A stretch of DNA of 27,641 nt from Clostridia bacterium (GCA_017536285.1 JAFXHP010000089.1:1-27641), one strand, 5' to 3'; shown: positions 14,663 to 23,499, counted from the stretch's first letter. Numbers and translations: made by a program. Notes: a model not told the origin generated them from the letters alone.

Positions 14663-16192
14663 TTATATTGCTGTTTCAAATTCAATCAGAAGGCAATTTT
14701 CCTCCGATGAAAATTCATTTTCGTTTATGACTTTACCAATTTTTGTCTTTACCCTGTACTTTTCTCCCCCGTACTCAAAGGCAACTTCTTTGTCATTGAG
14801 AGACAAAACCGAAGGCTTATGGTTTCCGTCAATCCCAATCACGTTTTTAAGTGTAAATGGCTTATTACCCTCTATCGTAAAAGAATTTTCCTTAAGACAA
14901 AATGAAAGACTTCCATAGCTTACCTTTGCACATCCGTCGCCAAGGTCTGAAAAGCTCATATCGGAAAAGGATTCAATTCCTTCTATATATCCGCCTGCCA
15001 GAATTCCGTTTCCGCTGTAGCGGTTTCCGTCGATAAAGGGAAGTGCCTCATAGCAAGCCTTTTCAGTGGCACAAACCTTATCCATAAAGGGGTCGGTAAG
15101 TTCATCTGAAAAAATATGTATATCCCTTATTCTGAATTTCCCATGGTCTAAATAAAGATTTATGCGGTAATTTTTACTTGAATACCATACGGAGCTTTTA
15201 TCTTCGTCGTCATAGGCACTGTGTGCCGTTATGGCAGAGGCGGGAGTTATTTTATAAGTCTTCTTAAACCATTCTCCGCTTTCGCCCAATGTTTCAACCG
15301 AAATTTTTCCTTCCTTCTGAAGTTTTTCAAATTGCTCAAACTGATATGTAAGCCCTTTTCCCATTCTCGCCCAGCCGAAGCTGTTTTCCTGACCTGCCTG
15401 AGCATAACCGAAAGAAAGGCATTCTCCATTGAAGTTTTCCTTTAAGTACCAGTCAATCCAGGAAAAATCGTTTCCTCCTGCCTCGGTTGCTGCCGGCTCC
15501 AACGTGATAACGCCCTGAACGCTGTTTTCATTATTATCCACGCTCATACCGTGGTCAAACTGATATACCGGGTCTGAGCCAAGCATTCTGAAAAGTGGAA
15601 CATCAATCTGATTTTCGCTTTTTCCCGCAGGAAGAAAAACGTTATTTTTTGACGGGTAATAACCCTGACCGTAATAGCCACCCCAAAGAGTGTATCCGTC
15701 CGTTCCGTACTGCTCCTTGCAGTTGCATATTGCGGACAATCCGTATTTTTCGTTTGCATATTTTATTGTGTATGTATCATAAAGCCAGGAGCCTAAAACC
15801 TTGGGATAATAGCCGAAAATTTCCTTAAAATCCGAAAAAAGCACGTCGATAAGCTTTTCCCGCTCTTCCTTTGTATAACCCACTGAAAAGCCCACATTCG
15901 TTGCCCAGTCCCAGGAGTATCTTCCTCTCCAGGTAAGTCCTGCTTTTTTAACCTGCGGCTCCACAATTTCAAGCCACACCCCTATTTCAAACTGAGATTT
16001 GTCAAGCTCCATTAGCATATCCTGATATACCTTGTCCATGAGAGCATCATACTGAAGCAGAAATGTTCCCTTTAAGTTATGCTTTTTCATAAGCTCAATC
16101 TGCATTTTAACAGGCGTAATCAAATCCATGGGGAGCCTTGGTTCTGTGTCGCGTATAAAATTAACGATATTAATTATCTGTCTTTTTTCCAT
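14663..16192 (-). CDS. Cytoplasmic protein with a NodB/GH57-like barrel and C-terminal beta domain, function unknown
   Basis: The 509-residue product has no signal peptide or membrane segment. The N-terminal 150 residues alternate strands and helices like a polysaccharide-deacetylase or GH57/38-type barrel: IINIVNFIRDTEPR with Asp15, then LKGTFLLQYDAL, FEIGVWLEIVEPQ and a WLYDTYTI strand. Middle residues (150-310) are aromatic and glycine-rich (TLWGGYYGQGYYP). From about 311 a beta-sandwich-like domain follows, rich in strands with paired Tyr and Asp. The usual NodB metal triad is not evident: Asp15 could fit, but the following His-x-x-x-His pair is missing. I do not recognise the family. First place in an operon with two secreted carbohydrate-active proteins suggests a role in sugar processing. 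AGAGGTGAT precedes the ATG. Confidence 0.65.
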   Translation of the reverse strand: MEKRQIINIVNFIRDTEPRLPMDLITPVKMQIELMKKHNLKGTFLLQYDALMDKVYQDMLMELDKSQFEIGVWLEIVEPQVKKAGLTWRGRYSWDWATNVGFSVGYTKEEREKLIDVLFSDFKEIFGYYPKVLGSWLYDTYTIKYANEKYGLSAICNCKEQYGTDGYTLWGGYYGQGYYPSKNNVFLPAGKSENQIDVPLFRMLGSDPVYQFDHGMSVDNNENSVQGVITLEPAATEAGGNDFSWIDWYLKENFNGECLSFGYAQAGQENSFGWARMGKGLTYQFEQFEKLQKEGKISVETLGESGEWFKKTYKITPASAITAHSAYDDEDKSSVWYSSKNYRINLYLDHGKFRIRDIHIFSDELTDPFMDKVCATEKACYEALPFIDGNRYSGNGILAGGYIEGIESFSDMSFSDLGDGCAKVSYGSLSFCLKENSFTIEGNKPFTLKNVIGIDGNHKPSVLSLNDKEVAFEYGGEKYRVKTKIGKVINENEFSSEENCLLIEFETAI

Positions 16193-16212
16193 GGTGCATC
16201 ACCTCTTATTTT

Positions 16213-16241
16213 AGTATACCTTTTATAAAAATCTCTGTCAA
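16213..16241 (-). promoter_or_regulatory. Sigma-A promoter of the glycan operon
   Basis: On the minus strand TTGACA (16236-16241) and TATACT (16213-16218) are exactly 17 bases apart. Transcription would start near 16206, about 14 bases ahead of the first ATG. This promoter would serve the three genes down to the terminator at 8831-8864. Confidence 0.8.
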
Positions 16242-16251
16242 TATGAAAATA

Positions 16252-16278
16252 TTGCGATTGTTGGACAAAGTTGCGATT
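16252..16278 (-). promoter_or_regulatory. Direct repeats upstream of the glycan operon promoter
   Basis: TTGCGATT occurs at 16252-16259 and 16271-16278 (plus-strand reading), 19 bases apart. On the operon this is about -46 to -72 from the predicted start, where activators often bind. Further upstream GTAAG/CTTAC inverted repeats occur (16286-16314). A binding protein is not known; an AraC-family regulator is encoded at 25275-26120. Confidence 0.35.
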
Positions 16279-16381
16279 TATCAACGTAAGAAATACCTTA
16301 CCCCCTACCGTAAGTATAGCATAAAATCATAGGTTTTTAAATGGAAAAAACGATACTTGTCCTGTAGTTTCCGATACTGTT

Positions 16382-16415
16382 AAAAAAGAGCACTGAAAAA
16401 ATTTTTTCAGTGCTC
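16382..16415 (-). terminator. Intrinsic terminator of the lon-tatD operon
   Basis: GAGCACTGAAAAAA (16388-16401) and its perfect complement (16402-16415) form a 14-pair palindrome with essentially no spare loop, so the central A-T pairs act as loop. Six T residues (16382-16387, minus strand) follow. Confidence 0.9.
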
Positions 16416-16421
16416 TCCAAA

Positions 16422-17180
16422 TTAAATGCCAAAAAGTTTTTTTGCGTTTTCCTCGGTTATCTTAAGTACCTCTTCTGTTGTAAGATTCATAAGTTCACCC
16501 ACCCGCTTTGCCACATGGATAATGTACGGAGAGTAATTCCGCTTTCCTCTTAAGGGTACAGGTGCAAGATACGGTGCATCGGTTTCAAGCAGAATTCTGT
16601 CCTTTGGAATCAGCGGGCACATTTCAACGGTTTTCACATTGTTTTTAAATGTAAGTGTTCCGCCAACGCCGATATACATTCCAAGGGAAAGAATTAAAGG
16701 AAGGGTTTCCTTGTTTCCCGAAAAGCAATGCATAACGCCCTTATCCGGTTTTTCCGCTTTTAAGATTTCATAGCAGTCGGAAAAGGCTTCACGCTCGTGA
16801 ACAATCACGGGCTTTCCCACTTCGTTTGCAAGGCGGATCTGCTTTATAAAAAGCTCTTTCTGCTCCTCCTTGAATTCCTTGCCGTAATGATAGTCAAGTC
16901 CAACTTCTCCGATGGCAACGCATTTTTTGTGCATTGAGAGTTCCTTTATTATATCAAGGTCTCCCTCTTTATAATCCTCGATGCATCCGGGATGGAAGCC
17001 GACAGATGCATACACAAAGTCGTACTTGTCGGAAAATTCCAGGCTCATTTTTGATGAAGGAATGTCGCATCCGCAGTTCACTATGCCGGAAACTCCCGTT
17101 TCAGGCATTTTATCAAGAAGTTCAGATCTATCATCATCAAACTGATGAGAATCATAATGGGCATGAGAGTCAAAAATCAT
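16422..17180 (-). CDS. tatD: TatD-family metal-dependent hydrolase
   Basis: TatD enzymes are soluble TIM-barrel metallohydrolases with DNase activity in several species. The 252-residue protein is normal in length. Metal ligands are visible: H6-A-H8 in SHAHYD, E92 in IGEVGLDYH, a His in VIVHEREA, the MHCFSG His and the Asp of LLETDAPYL. The ATG overlaps the metG stop by one base (TGATG), and GGAGG stands 7 bases before it, so the two are translationally coupled. metG-tatD adjacency is common in Firmicutes. Confidence 0.95.
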   Translation of the reverse strand: MIFDSHAHYDSHQFDDDRSELLDKMPETGVSGIVNCGCDIPSSKMSLEFSDKYDFVYASVGFHPGCIEDYKEGDLDIIKELSMHKKCVAIGEVGLDYHYGKEFKEEQKELFIKQIRLANEVGKPVIVHEREAFSDCYEILKAEKPDKGVMHCFSGNKETLPLILSLGMYIGVGGTLTFKNNVKTVEMCPLIPKDRILLETDAPYLAPVPLRGKRNYSPYIIHVAKRVGELMNLTTEEVLKITEENAKKLFGI

Positions 17181-19102
17181 CAGCCTACCTCCAGACCGCT
17201 CTTGCCTTCCTTGTGAGTTGTGATTATGTTGATTTCGCCGTCGTCGCTTGTTGCCAGAATCATACCGTTTGACTCGATTCCACGGATTTTTGCAGGCTTT
17301 AAGTTGGTAATTAAGATAACTGTCTTTCCAACCATATCCTCAGGAGTATAGCTTTTTGCAATTCCCGATACAACAGTTCTTACTTCGTTTCCTACTTCAA
17401 CGGTAAGCTTTAAGAGCTTATCTGCCTTTTCAACCTTTTCTGCAGCTAATACTTTTGCGGTTTTAAGCTTAATTTTATCAAAATCGTCAATGGTGATAAA
17501 TTCTTCTTTTTCCTCTTCCTTAGCTTCTTCAACGGGCTTGAAAAGGTCAGCTTCTACTTCTTCAAGCTTTTTAGCTTCATCAAGTCTTGCAAAGAGGGGT
17601 TTTGCCTCGCCTACTTTAACATTTCTTTCCTTATCGAAGGAAAGAATAGATTCGTATGTTGCATCGGCTGCACCTGTTACTGTAAGGATATTCTTACCTG
17701 TTTCTGGCATAAAGGGAGAAAGAAGAACGCCAATTACTCTTATTGCCTCGGAAAGATTGTATAAAACAGTCTTTAAGCGGTCGCTCTTTGCTTCGTCCTT
17801 GGCAAGTGCCCAGGGCATTGTTTCGTCGATGTACTTGTTGCTTCTTCTTGCAAGGGCGAAGATGGCATCAAGTGAATCTGCAACACGTAAAGTCTTCATC
17901 TTTTCGGCAACAGAAGAAACCGTGTCGGTACATTCCTTAATAAGCTCAAGATCAACATCTTCCGAAACATTAGGATTGGTGATTTCTCCGCCGAAGTATT
18001 TATTAATCATGGCAACTGTTCTATTTACAAGATTACCCAGTGTATTTGCAAGGTCAGCATTGTATCTTGAAATTATGGTTTCAAGTGTAATTGTGCCGTC
18101 AGCTGCAAAGGGCATTTCACGAAGCACGTAATATCTTATGGCATCAACGCCGAAATGTCTTACAAGATCGTCTGCATAAAGTACGTTGCCCTTGGACTTA
18201 CTCATCTTATCGCCGCCGGAAAGAAGCCAGGGATGGCCGAATATCTGCTTGGGAAGCGGCTCACCCAAAGCCATAAGCATAATAGGCCAGTAAATTGTGT
18301 GGAATCTTAAAATATCCTTACCGATAATGTGCACGTTTGCGGGCCAGTACTTTTTGTAAAGGTCAGAAGAACCTTCGGTATCATAACCAAGAGCCGTGAT
18401 ATAGTTTGAAAGTGCGTCAATCCACACATAGATAACGTGCTTATCGTCAAAAGTTACGGGAACGCCCCACTTGAAGGATGTTCTTGATACGCACAAATCC
18501 TGAAGACCCGGCTTTAAGAAGTTATTTATCATTTCCTTCTTTCTTGCCTCGGGCTGAATGAAATCGGGATTGTCCTCGATGTACTTTATAAGGCGATCCT
18601 GATATTTGCTCATTTTAAAGAAGTATGCTTCCTCGTGGGTTTTCTTTACAGGTCTTCCGCAATCGGGGCAGATTCCGCCCTCTGCCTGGGTTTCTGTAAA
18701 GAAGGATTCGCAGGGAACGCAGTAAAGACCTTCGTACTCTGACTTATAAATGTCGCCCTGGTCATAGAACTTCTTGAAAATTCTCTGTACAACTTCTACG
18801 TGTTCCTTATCAGTTGTACGGATAAACTTATCATAGCTTGCACCCATTAAGTTCCAGATGTCCTTAATTTCTCCTGCAACCTTGTCAACATATGCCTGAG
18901 GAGTTATTCCTGCCTCTTTTGCACAGTCTTCAATTTTCTGACCGTGTTCGTCGGTACCTGTAAGGAAAAATACATCCTTGCCGATAAGACGGTTAAAACG
19001 TGCAATTGCATCGGTTAAAACAACCTCATAGGTATTACCTATGTGAGGCTTTCTTGAAGTGTATGCAATAGCAGTTGTTATATAAAATTTTTCCTTTTCC
19101 AT
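17180..19102 (-). CDS. metG: Methionyl-tRNA synthetase
   Basis: This enzyme charges tRNA-Met in the cytoplasm. The 640-residue protein has the class I signatures HIGN at 20-23 and KMSKS at 299-303, and a zinc knuckle with C128, C131, C145 and C148. An anticodon-binding helical domain follows, then a C-terminal tRNA-binding (Trbp111-type, OB-fold) domain from about residue 535 (IKLKTAKVLAAEKVEKADKLL). An acidic linker (about 515-535, rich in Glu and Lys) joins the two. Its start lies 2 bases after the tadA stop, with the ribosome binding site AAAGGATG in the end of tadA. No T-box leader is present because the gene is internal to the operon. Confidence 0.97.
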   Translation of the reverse strand: MEKEKFYITTAIAYTSRKPHIGNTYEVVLTDAIARFNRLIGKDVFFLTGTDEHGQKIEDCAKEAGITPQAYVDKVAGEIKDIWNLMGASYDKFIRTTDKEHVEVVQRIFKKFYDQGDIYKSEYEGLYCVPCESFFTETQAEGGICPDCGRPVKKTHEEAYFFKMSKYQDRLIKYIEDNPDFIQPEARKKEMINNFLKPGLQDLCVSRTSFKWGVPVTFDDKHVIYVWIDALSNYITALGYDTEGSSDLYKKYWPANVHIIGKDILRFHTIYWPIMLMALGEPLPKQIFGHPWLLSGGDKMSKSKGNVLYADDLVRHFGVDAIRYYVLREMPFAADGTITLETIISRYNADLANTLGNLVNRTVAMINKYFGGEITNPNVSEDVDLELIKECTDTVSSVAEKMKTLRVADSLDAIFALARRSNKYIDETMPWALAKDEAKSDRLKTVLYNLSEAIRVIGVLLSPFMPETGKNILTVTGAADATYESILSFDKERNVKVGEAKPLFARLDEAKKLEEVEADLFKPVEEAKEEEKEEFITIDDFDKIKLKTAKVLAAEKVEKADKLLKLTVEVGNEVRTVVSGIAKSYTPEDMVGKTVILITNLKPAKIRGIESNGMILATSDDGEINIITTHKEGKSGLEVG

Positions 19103-19104
19103 TA

Positions 19105-19548
19105 TTATTCATCCTTTCTCTTTTCTTTGAAAAATCCGGATATTAAATCTTCAGCTTTTTCCTTGAATATTCCGCCGCAGATGTTGCATTTACCTTCCGA
19201 TACATCCATTTTTCCTCCGAATGCCCCGGCATCGGGATCATATGCGGCAAAATAAACATTTTTCAATCTTGAATTCATTATCGCACCCGCACACATTACG
19301 CAAGGTTCAAGCGTTACAACAATCGATAAATCAGAAAGTCTCCAGTCCGAAATTTTTGCAGCTGCTTTTTCTATAGCAAGTATCTCGGCATGTGCTGTGG
19401 GAGATTTTTTCTGTTCCCTTAAATTGTGAGCCTTTGCTATTATTTCCTTGTCGCTGAAAATAACTGCACCCACGGGAATTTCGCCTTCTTCTTTAGCTTT
19501 TTCCGCCTCTAAGAATGCTTCACTTATTGCTTTGTTCAACAACGTCAT
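19105..19548 (-). CDS. tadA: tRNA-specific adenosine deaminase TadA
   Basis: TadA converts adenosine 34 to inosine in tRNA-Arg(ACG), needed to read CGN codons. The 147-residue protein has the deaminase zinc site: H53-A-E55 (TAHAEILA), with the catalytic Glu, and P82-C83-V-M-C86. The chosen ATG (19546-19548) follows GGGAGGTG by 4 bases and begins 29 bases inside the engB gene. An upstream in-frame extension to 19581 has no ribosome binding site. Confidence 0.95.
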   Translation of the reverse strand: MTLLNKAISEAFLEAEKAKEEGEIPVGAVIFSDKEIIAKAHNLREQKKSPTAHAEILAIEKAAAKISDWRLSDLSIVVTLEPCVMCAGAIMNSRLKNVYFAAYDPDAGAFGGKMDVSEGKCNICGGIFKEKAEDLISGFFKEKRKDE

Positions 19549-20116
19549 AAAGCACCTCCCAAGCGTCGGGAACTCCCTCACCCTTTTCCGCCGAAAAGGG
19601 AATTAAAACATCCTCTCCGTCAAGGGAAAGAGTTTCTTTTATAAGTTCCAGATTCTTTGAAAGCTCTGACTTTTTTACCTTGTCGGTTTTTGTTGCGATT
19701 ATAATTACGCAACCCTGGCTTTCCTTTAAGAAGTTATACATTGTAACATCGTCTGCCGACGGCTTGTGTCTGGAATCCACCACTAAAAACGTGGTCATAA
19801 GATTTTCTCTTGTGTAAATATAGTGGTTTATCATTTCCGACCACTTTGCTTTTTCTGCTTTTGAAACTTCTGCATAGCCGTATCCCGGAAGGTCCACAAG
19901 CATTAAAGTGTCATCTATATTATAAAAATTTATCGTGGCGGTCTTACCCGGTTTCGACGAAGTTCTGGCTAAATTTTTGCGATTGAGCATTTTATTTATG
20001 AAGGATGATTTTCCCACATTAGAACGCCCCGCAAAAGCAACCTCAGGCAATTTCGTTTTCGGGTACTGTGCCTCTTTAACGGCACTTATTACAAGTGAGG
20101 CTTTGTTAAGATTCAT
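19520..20116 (-). CDS. engB: Ribosome biogenesis GTP-binding protein EngB/YsxC
   Basis: This essential GTPase acts in assembly of the 50S ribosomal subunit. The 198-residue protein has the G1 motif GRSNVGKSS at 30-38, G2 around the KPGKTATIN segment, G3 DLPGYGYA and G4 TKTDK. The ATG at 20114-20116 is preferred because AAAGGG lies 8 bases upstream; an in-frame GTG at 20125 overlaps that site. It follows lon by 15 bases, as in the lonA-ysxC arrangement of Bacillus, and overlaps tadA by 29 bases. Confidence 0.96.
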   Translation of the reverse strand: MNLNKASLVISAVKEAQYPKTKLPEVAFAGRSNVGKSSFINKMLNRKNLARTSSKPGKTATINFYNIDDTLMLVDLPGYGYAEVSKAEKAKWSEMINHYIYTRENLMTTFLVVDSRHKPSADDVTMYNFLKESQGCVIIIATKTDKVKKSELSKNLELIKETLSLDGEDVLIPFSAEKGEGVPDAWEVLYDVVEQSNK

Positions 20117-20131
20117 TTGCTTCACCCTTTC

Positions 20132-22522
20132 TCAGTTTACCATGTCCCTGGTCCTTTTATCTGATTCAGAGGGAATGATTTCAACCTTTCCGGCTTTTTT
20201 CGGAAAATTCCCTATCGCCTTGTCCGTAACCTCAGAAACGTGCTTAACCGGTATTACCTTGAGACTTGAAAGGACTTCAGACGGAATTTCTTCAAGATCT
20301 TTCTTATTTTCATAAGGTATTATTACGGTTTTAGCACCTGCACGGTATGCTGCAAGCATCTTTTCCTTAAGACCGCCTATGGCAAGAACTCGTCCCGTAA
20401 GTGTTACTTCGCCTGTCATGGCAACATCAGCTTTGGCACTTTTACCTGTAAGGGCACTTACGATGGCTGTTACCATGGTGATGCCTGCCGAAGGACCGTC
20501 TTTCGGAGTTGCTCCCTCGGGAACATGGATGTGAATATCCTTCTTCTTGTAAAACTCCTTATCAATTCCGTATTCCTCCGCACGGCTTCTTATATAGCTT
20601 ACTGCAGCACGGGCAGATTCCTTCATCACATCGCCAAGGGAACCTGTAAGCTCAATTTTTCCCGTTCCCTCCATTACGCCGACTTCGATTGTAAGCGTGA
20701 CTCCGCCAAGGCTTGTCCATGCAAGGCCTGTTACAACACCGGGAGGATTTTCATGCTCCAAAATATCCTTCTGGAATTTTCTTACGCCAAGGAACTTTTT
20801 AAGATTATTATTTGTTACAGAAACCGCCTTGCGTCCGTCTGTCACAATGCTTGTTGCGGCCTTTCGCATAACAGTTCCGATTTCACGCTCTAAATTTCTT
20901 ACTCCGGCTTCCTTCGTATAGCCTTCTATAATGGTTTCAATTACCTCGTCGCCCATACGGATATTGCCTTTTTTAAGACCGTTCTCCTCCATCTGTCTTG
21001 GGATGAGATAGTTCTTTGCAATGTGCATCTTCTCTTCATTGGTATATCCTGTAATTTCAATTACCTCAAGTCTGTCTAAAAGTGCATGAGGAATTGTTTG
21101 AAGATTGTTTGCTGTTGTTATGAATAAAACCTTGGATAAATCGTAGGGAAGCTCTAAATAATGGTCACGGAAAGCGAAGTTCTGTGCTCCGTCAAGTACT
21201 TCAAGCATAGCAGATGCGGGATCCCCCTTAAAGTCGCTTCCGAGCTTATCAATTTCGTCAAGCAGAATAAGGGCATTCTTGCTCTTTGCCTGCTTTACCG
21301 CATTTATTATTCTTCCGGGCATTGCTCCTACATAGGTTTTTCTGTGACCTCGTATTTCAGCCTCGTCCCTGACGCCGCCAAGGCTCATTCTTACATATTC
21401 TCTGCCTGTTGCCCTTGCAATTGACTTTGCAATAGAGGTTTTACCCACACCGGGAGGGCCGTATAAGCAGATGATGGGGCCTTTGGTATTACCGGAAAGA
21501 TGTCGTACCGCAAGATATTCAACGATTCTTTCCTTAACTTTATTAAGACCGTAATGATCGTTTTCCAGAATTTCCATTGCCTCGGAAAGTGAAGGCTCGT
21601 TTAATTCTTCATCCTTCCAGGGAAGCTCGAAAACCGTGTCGAGCCACTGCTTTATGACACTTATTTCCGCTGTCCCGAAGGGCATACCGGAAAGGCGTTT
21701 TATTTCCTTTTCAACCTTATTTTTCATATCATCGGGAAGGTCTGACTCTTCTAAAAGCTTATAATATTCGTCCTCTTCCTCGCCATCTTCGCCAAGCTCG
21801 GTTTTTATGACCTTCATCTGCTCACGAAGGAGATAATCCTTCTGATTTTTATCAATCTGTTTTTTGGTCTTCATGGCGATTTTCTGCTCAATTTCATAAA
21901 CCTCTGCCTCACGGGAAAGGATATTTATGACAAGCACCACTCTTGCCGCAACAGAAAGTTCTTCCAAAACAGCCTGCTTATCTTCAACCTTCACGAAAAC
22001 GTTGGTAGCGATAGAGTCCACCATCTGTCCGGGATCGTCCTTCAAGGAAATGTTATTTATAACATCAATATTTATCTGTCCGCTGAGCTGTGATACCTTT
22101 TTCAAAAGCTCATGAATTCTTCTTACTGTGGCATCATAGTCGTTTACTTCGAAAAGAGCTTCTTCAGATTCAACGGCTCTCACCGTGGAAAGAAGGAATT
22201 CTTCGGATTCAAAATCGATTTTTGTAATTTTCGCTCTCTTCACGCCTTCAACCAGTACTCTTATCGTTCCGCCCGGCACTTTAAGCATCTGCTTAACCTT
22301 TGCGATACATCCGATTTCGTATATATCCTCAAGTCCGGGTTCTTCTATTGCAATGTTTTTCTGTGCTGAAAGCATAACAAGCTGATCGTGCTTCATAGCA
22401 GCCTCAAGTGCCGCTATTGACTTTTCTCTCGCTACATCAAAATGTAGAACCATAAAAGGAAACACAACAAGACCTCTTACCGGAATAAGCGGCAATGTGT
22501 AATTTTTTCTTGTATTTGCCAT
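20132..22522 (-). CDS. lon: ATP-dependent Lon protease
   Basis: Lon is a cytoplasmic AAA+ protease that degrades damaged and regulatory proteins. The 796-residue protein has a substrate-binding N-domain (1-210), a coiled linker (210-300), the ATPase with Walker A GPPGVGKT at 355-362 and Walker B LLDEID at 420-425, and the serine-lysine protease domain with S678 (DGPSAG) and K721 (GGLKEK). The 43-residue spacing between S678 and K721 equals that of E. coli Lon. AAGGAG precedes the ATG. It is the first gene of a five-gene operon with a long leader, and the promoter is at 22621-22649. No CIRCE or CtsR site was found. Confidence 0.98.
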   Translation of the reverse strand: MANTRKNYTLPLIPVRGLVVFPFMVLHFDVAREKSIAALEAAMKHDQLVMLSAQKNIAIEEPGLEDIYEIGCIAKVKQMLKVPGGTIRVLVEGVKRAKITKIDFESEEFLLSTVRAVESEEALFEVNDYDATVRRIHELLKKVSQLSGQINIDVINNISLKDDPGQMVDSIATNVFVKVEDKQAVLEELSVAARVVLVINILSREAEVYEIEQKIAMKTKKQIDKNQKDYLLREQMKVIKTELGEDGEEEDEYYKLLEESDLPDDMKNKVEKEIKRLSGMPFGTAEISVIKQWLDTVFELPWKDEELNEPSLSEAMEILENDHYGLNKVKERIVEYLAVRHLSGNTKGPIICLYGPPGVGKTSIAKSIARATGREYVRMSLGGVRDEAEIRGHRKTYVGAMPGRIINAVKQAKSKNALILLDEIDKLGSDFKGDPASAMLEVLDGAQNFAFRDHYLELPYDLSKVLFITTANNLQTIPHALLDRLEVIEITGYTNEEKMHIAKNYLIPRQMEENGLKKGNIRMGDEVIETIIEGYTKEAGVRNLEREIGTVMRKAATSIVTDGRKAVSVTNNNLKKFLGVRKFQKDILEHENPPGVVTGLAWTSLGGVTLTIEVGVMEGTGKIELTGSLGDVMKESARAAVSYIRSRAEEYGIDKEFYKKKDIHIHVPEGATPKDGPSAGITMVTAIVSALTGKSAKADVAMTGEVTLTGRVLAIGGLKEKMLAAYRAGAKTVIIPYENKKDLEEIPSEVLSSLKVIPVKHVSEVTDKAIGNFPKKAGKVEIIPSESDKRTRDMVN

Positions 22523-22543
22523 ACTGTCTCACTCCTTATGCAT

Positions 22544-22596
22544 GTATATCAATAAAAATTCGTCTCTTTTTTCTTAAAAGCCCCGTATTGATATAC
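22544..22596 (-). repeat. Inverted repeat in the lon leader
   Basis: GTATATCAATA (22544-22554) and its exact complement (22586-22596) lie 31 bases apart in the transcribed leader of lon, just upstream of the ribosome binding site. They could form an 11-pair, AU-rich stem in the mRNA, or be two operator half-sites. The right copy is itself part of a near-palindrome (ATTGATATACCAAT). Confidence 0.55.
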
Positions 22597-22620
22597 CAAT
22601 GGCATTTTAGCATACCTATT

Positions 22621-22649
22621 ATTATACAATACAAAATAAAATATTTCAA
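22621..22649 (-). promoter_or_regulatory. Sigma-A promoter of the lon operon
   Basis: On the minus strand TTGAAA (22644-22649) and TATAAT (22621-22626) are 17 bases apart. Transcription should start near 22614, giving a leader of about 90 bases before lon. Confidence 0.82.
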
Positions 22650-22667
22650 GCAAAACTTGAAAATAAC

Positions 22668-22698
22668 AGAATAAGATGTAAAGTTTTTGCGAATACTA
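22668..22698 (+). promoter_or_regulatory. Candidate sigma-G/F (forespore) promoter of the SpoIIQ-like gene
   Basis: AGAATA (22668-22673) and AATACTA (22692-22698) are 18 bases apart. They fit the B. subtilis sigma-G pattern gmATR and cATnmTA except for the first base of the -10. No comparable sigma-A pair is seen for this gene. The match is short and could be chance. Confidence 0.4.
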
Positions 22699-22737
22699 CA
22701 ATAGAAAATCTGTATTTGCATGAAAGGATGAGCTTTT

Positions 22738-23499
22738 TTGAGCAGAATCAAAGCTTTTATTAAAAAATATAAAACTCCATTGGCATTTACTCTCTTTCTT
22801 GTTTTCACAGTTGCAGCCGGTTTTGTCGGCCCAAAAGGACTTTCCGATGAAGGCAAAAGTACTGTTGATATTGACACAAAAGAAACCCGTGCATTCATCA
22901 CAAAAGGAAATGATGAATCTCTGGACATCTCCTTAAAAAAAGAAAGCATCGAAGTAATGCCGGATGAACGTGTGACAAAAGAAGATATTACCGTACTTCC
23001 GGAAGCTTTTCCCGACTCTGATTATGAAAGAGAACCTTTGGTAACAGAAGAAGATTTCGAAAAAAATGACACTCTTTCTGCCGCTTCAGTTTCCCCCTTT
23101 TCTCTGTCGTTTCCGCTAAGTGGTGACACCTTAAAGCCATATTCCGTAACGCCGGTTTTGTCTGCTACAATGGGTGACTGGAGAAGCCACGAAGGAATTG
23201 ACATATCCGCCTCTTTCGGCGACGAGGTTGCTTCTTGCGAAAAAGGTACTGTAAAAGCCGTTGGGAAAGATCCGCTTCACGGTTTTTACATTCTGATAAG
23301 CCACGAAAGCGGCTTTGAATCATTCTACGCCAATCTTCATGGCGAAATCACTGTAACAGAAGGACAAGCTGTTCCGAAAGGACATGTTATCGGCTATGTT
23401 GGTGAAAGCACTTTAATAGAGTCGGCAGATGAAACACACCTTCATTTTGAACTAAGAAAAAACGGAAAAAGAATTAATCCGGAAGAATATATACGTTAA
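22738..23499 (+). CDS. Membrane-anchored M23 (LytM) endopeptidase, SpoIIQ-like
   Basis: This is a 253-residue protein with a short cytoplasmic N-terminus, one transmembrane helix (about 13-31), a charged linker to about 118, and an M23 peptidase domain (about 122-250). The zinc ligands H151 and D155 (SHEGIDIS) and H234-x-H236 (THLHFE) are intact, as in clostridial SpoIIQ and unlike B. subtilis SpoIIQ, which lost one. The run YSVTPVLSATMGDWRSHEGID and the single-pass layout resemble SpoIIQ, the forespore half of the engulfment channel. It could instead be a vegetative cell-wall hydrolase. The start is TTG (22738-22740), 7 bases after AAAGGATG; no ATG fits. It ends in a bidirectional terminator. 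Confidence 0.78.
   Translation: MSRIKAFIKKYKTPLAFTLFLVFTVAAGFVGPKGLSDEGKSTVDIDTKETRAFITKGNDESLDISLKKESIEVMPDERVTKEDITVLPEAFPDSDYEREPLVTEEDFEKNDTLSAASVSPFSLSFPLSGDTLKPYSVTPVLSATMGDWRSHEGIDISASFGDEVASCEKGTVKAVGKDPLHGFYILISHESGFESFYANLHGEITVTEGQAVPKGHVIGYVGESTLIESADETHLHFELRKNGKRINPEEYIR

Noticed and set aside
16260..16280. A sigma-54-like TTGG...TTGC pair
   Set aside because: The GG-to-GC distance is two bases too short for -24/-12 elements, so it cannot be a sigma-54 promoter.
22523..22620. CIRCE or CtsR operator controlling lon
   Set aside because: Neither TTAGCACTC-type inverted repeats nor the GGTCAAA-type heptad repeat is present.
22536..22949. A 137-codon open frame on the minus strand, upstream of lon
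   Set aside because: It overlaps the SpoIIQ-like gene in another frame, has no ribosome binding site or protein pattern, and contains the lon leader and promoter.
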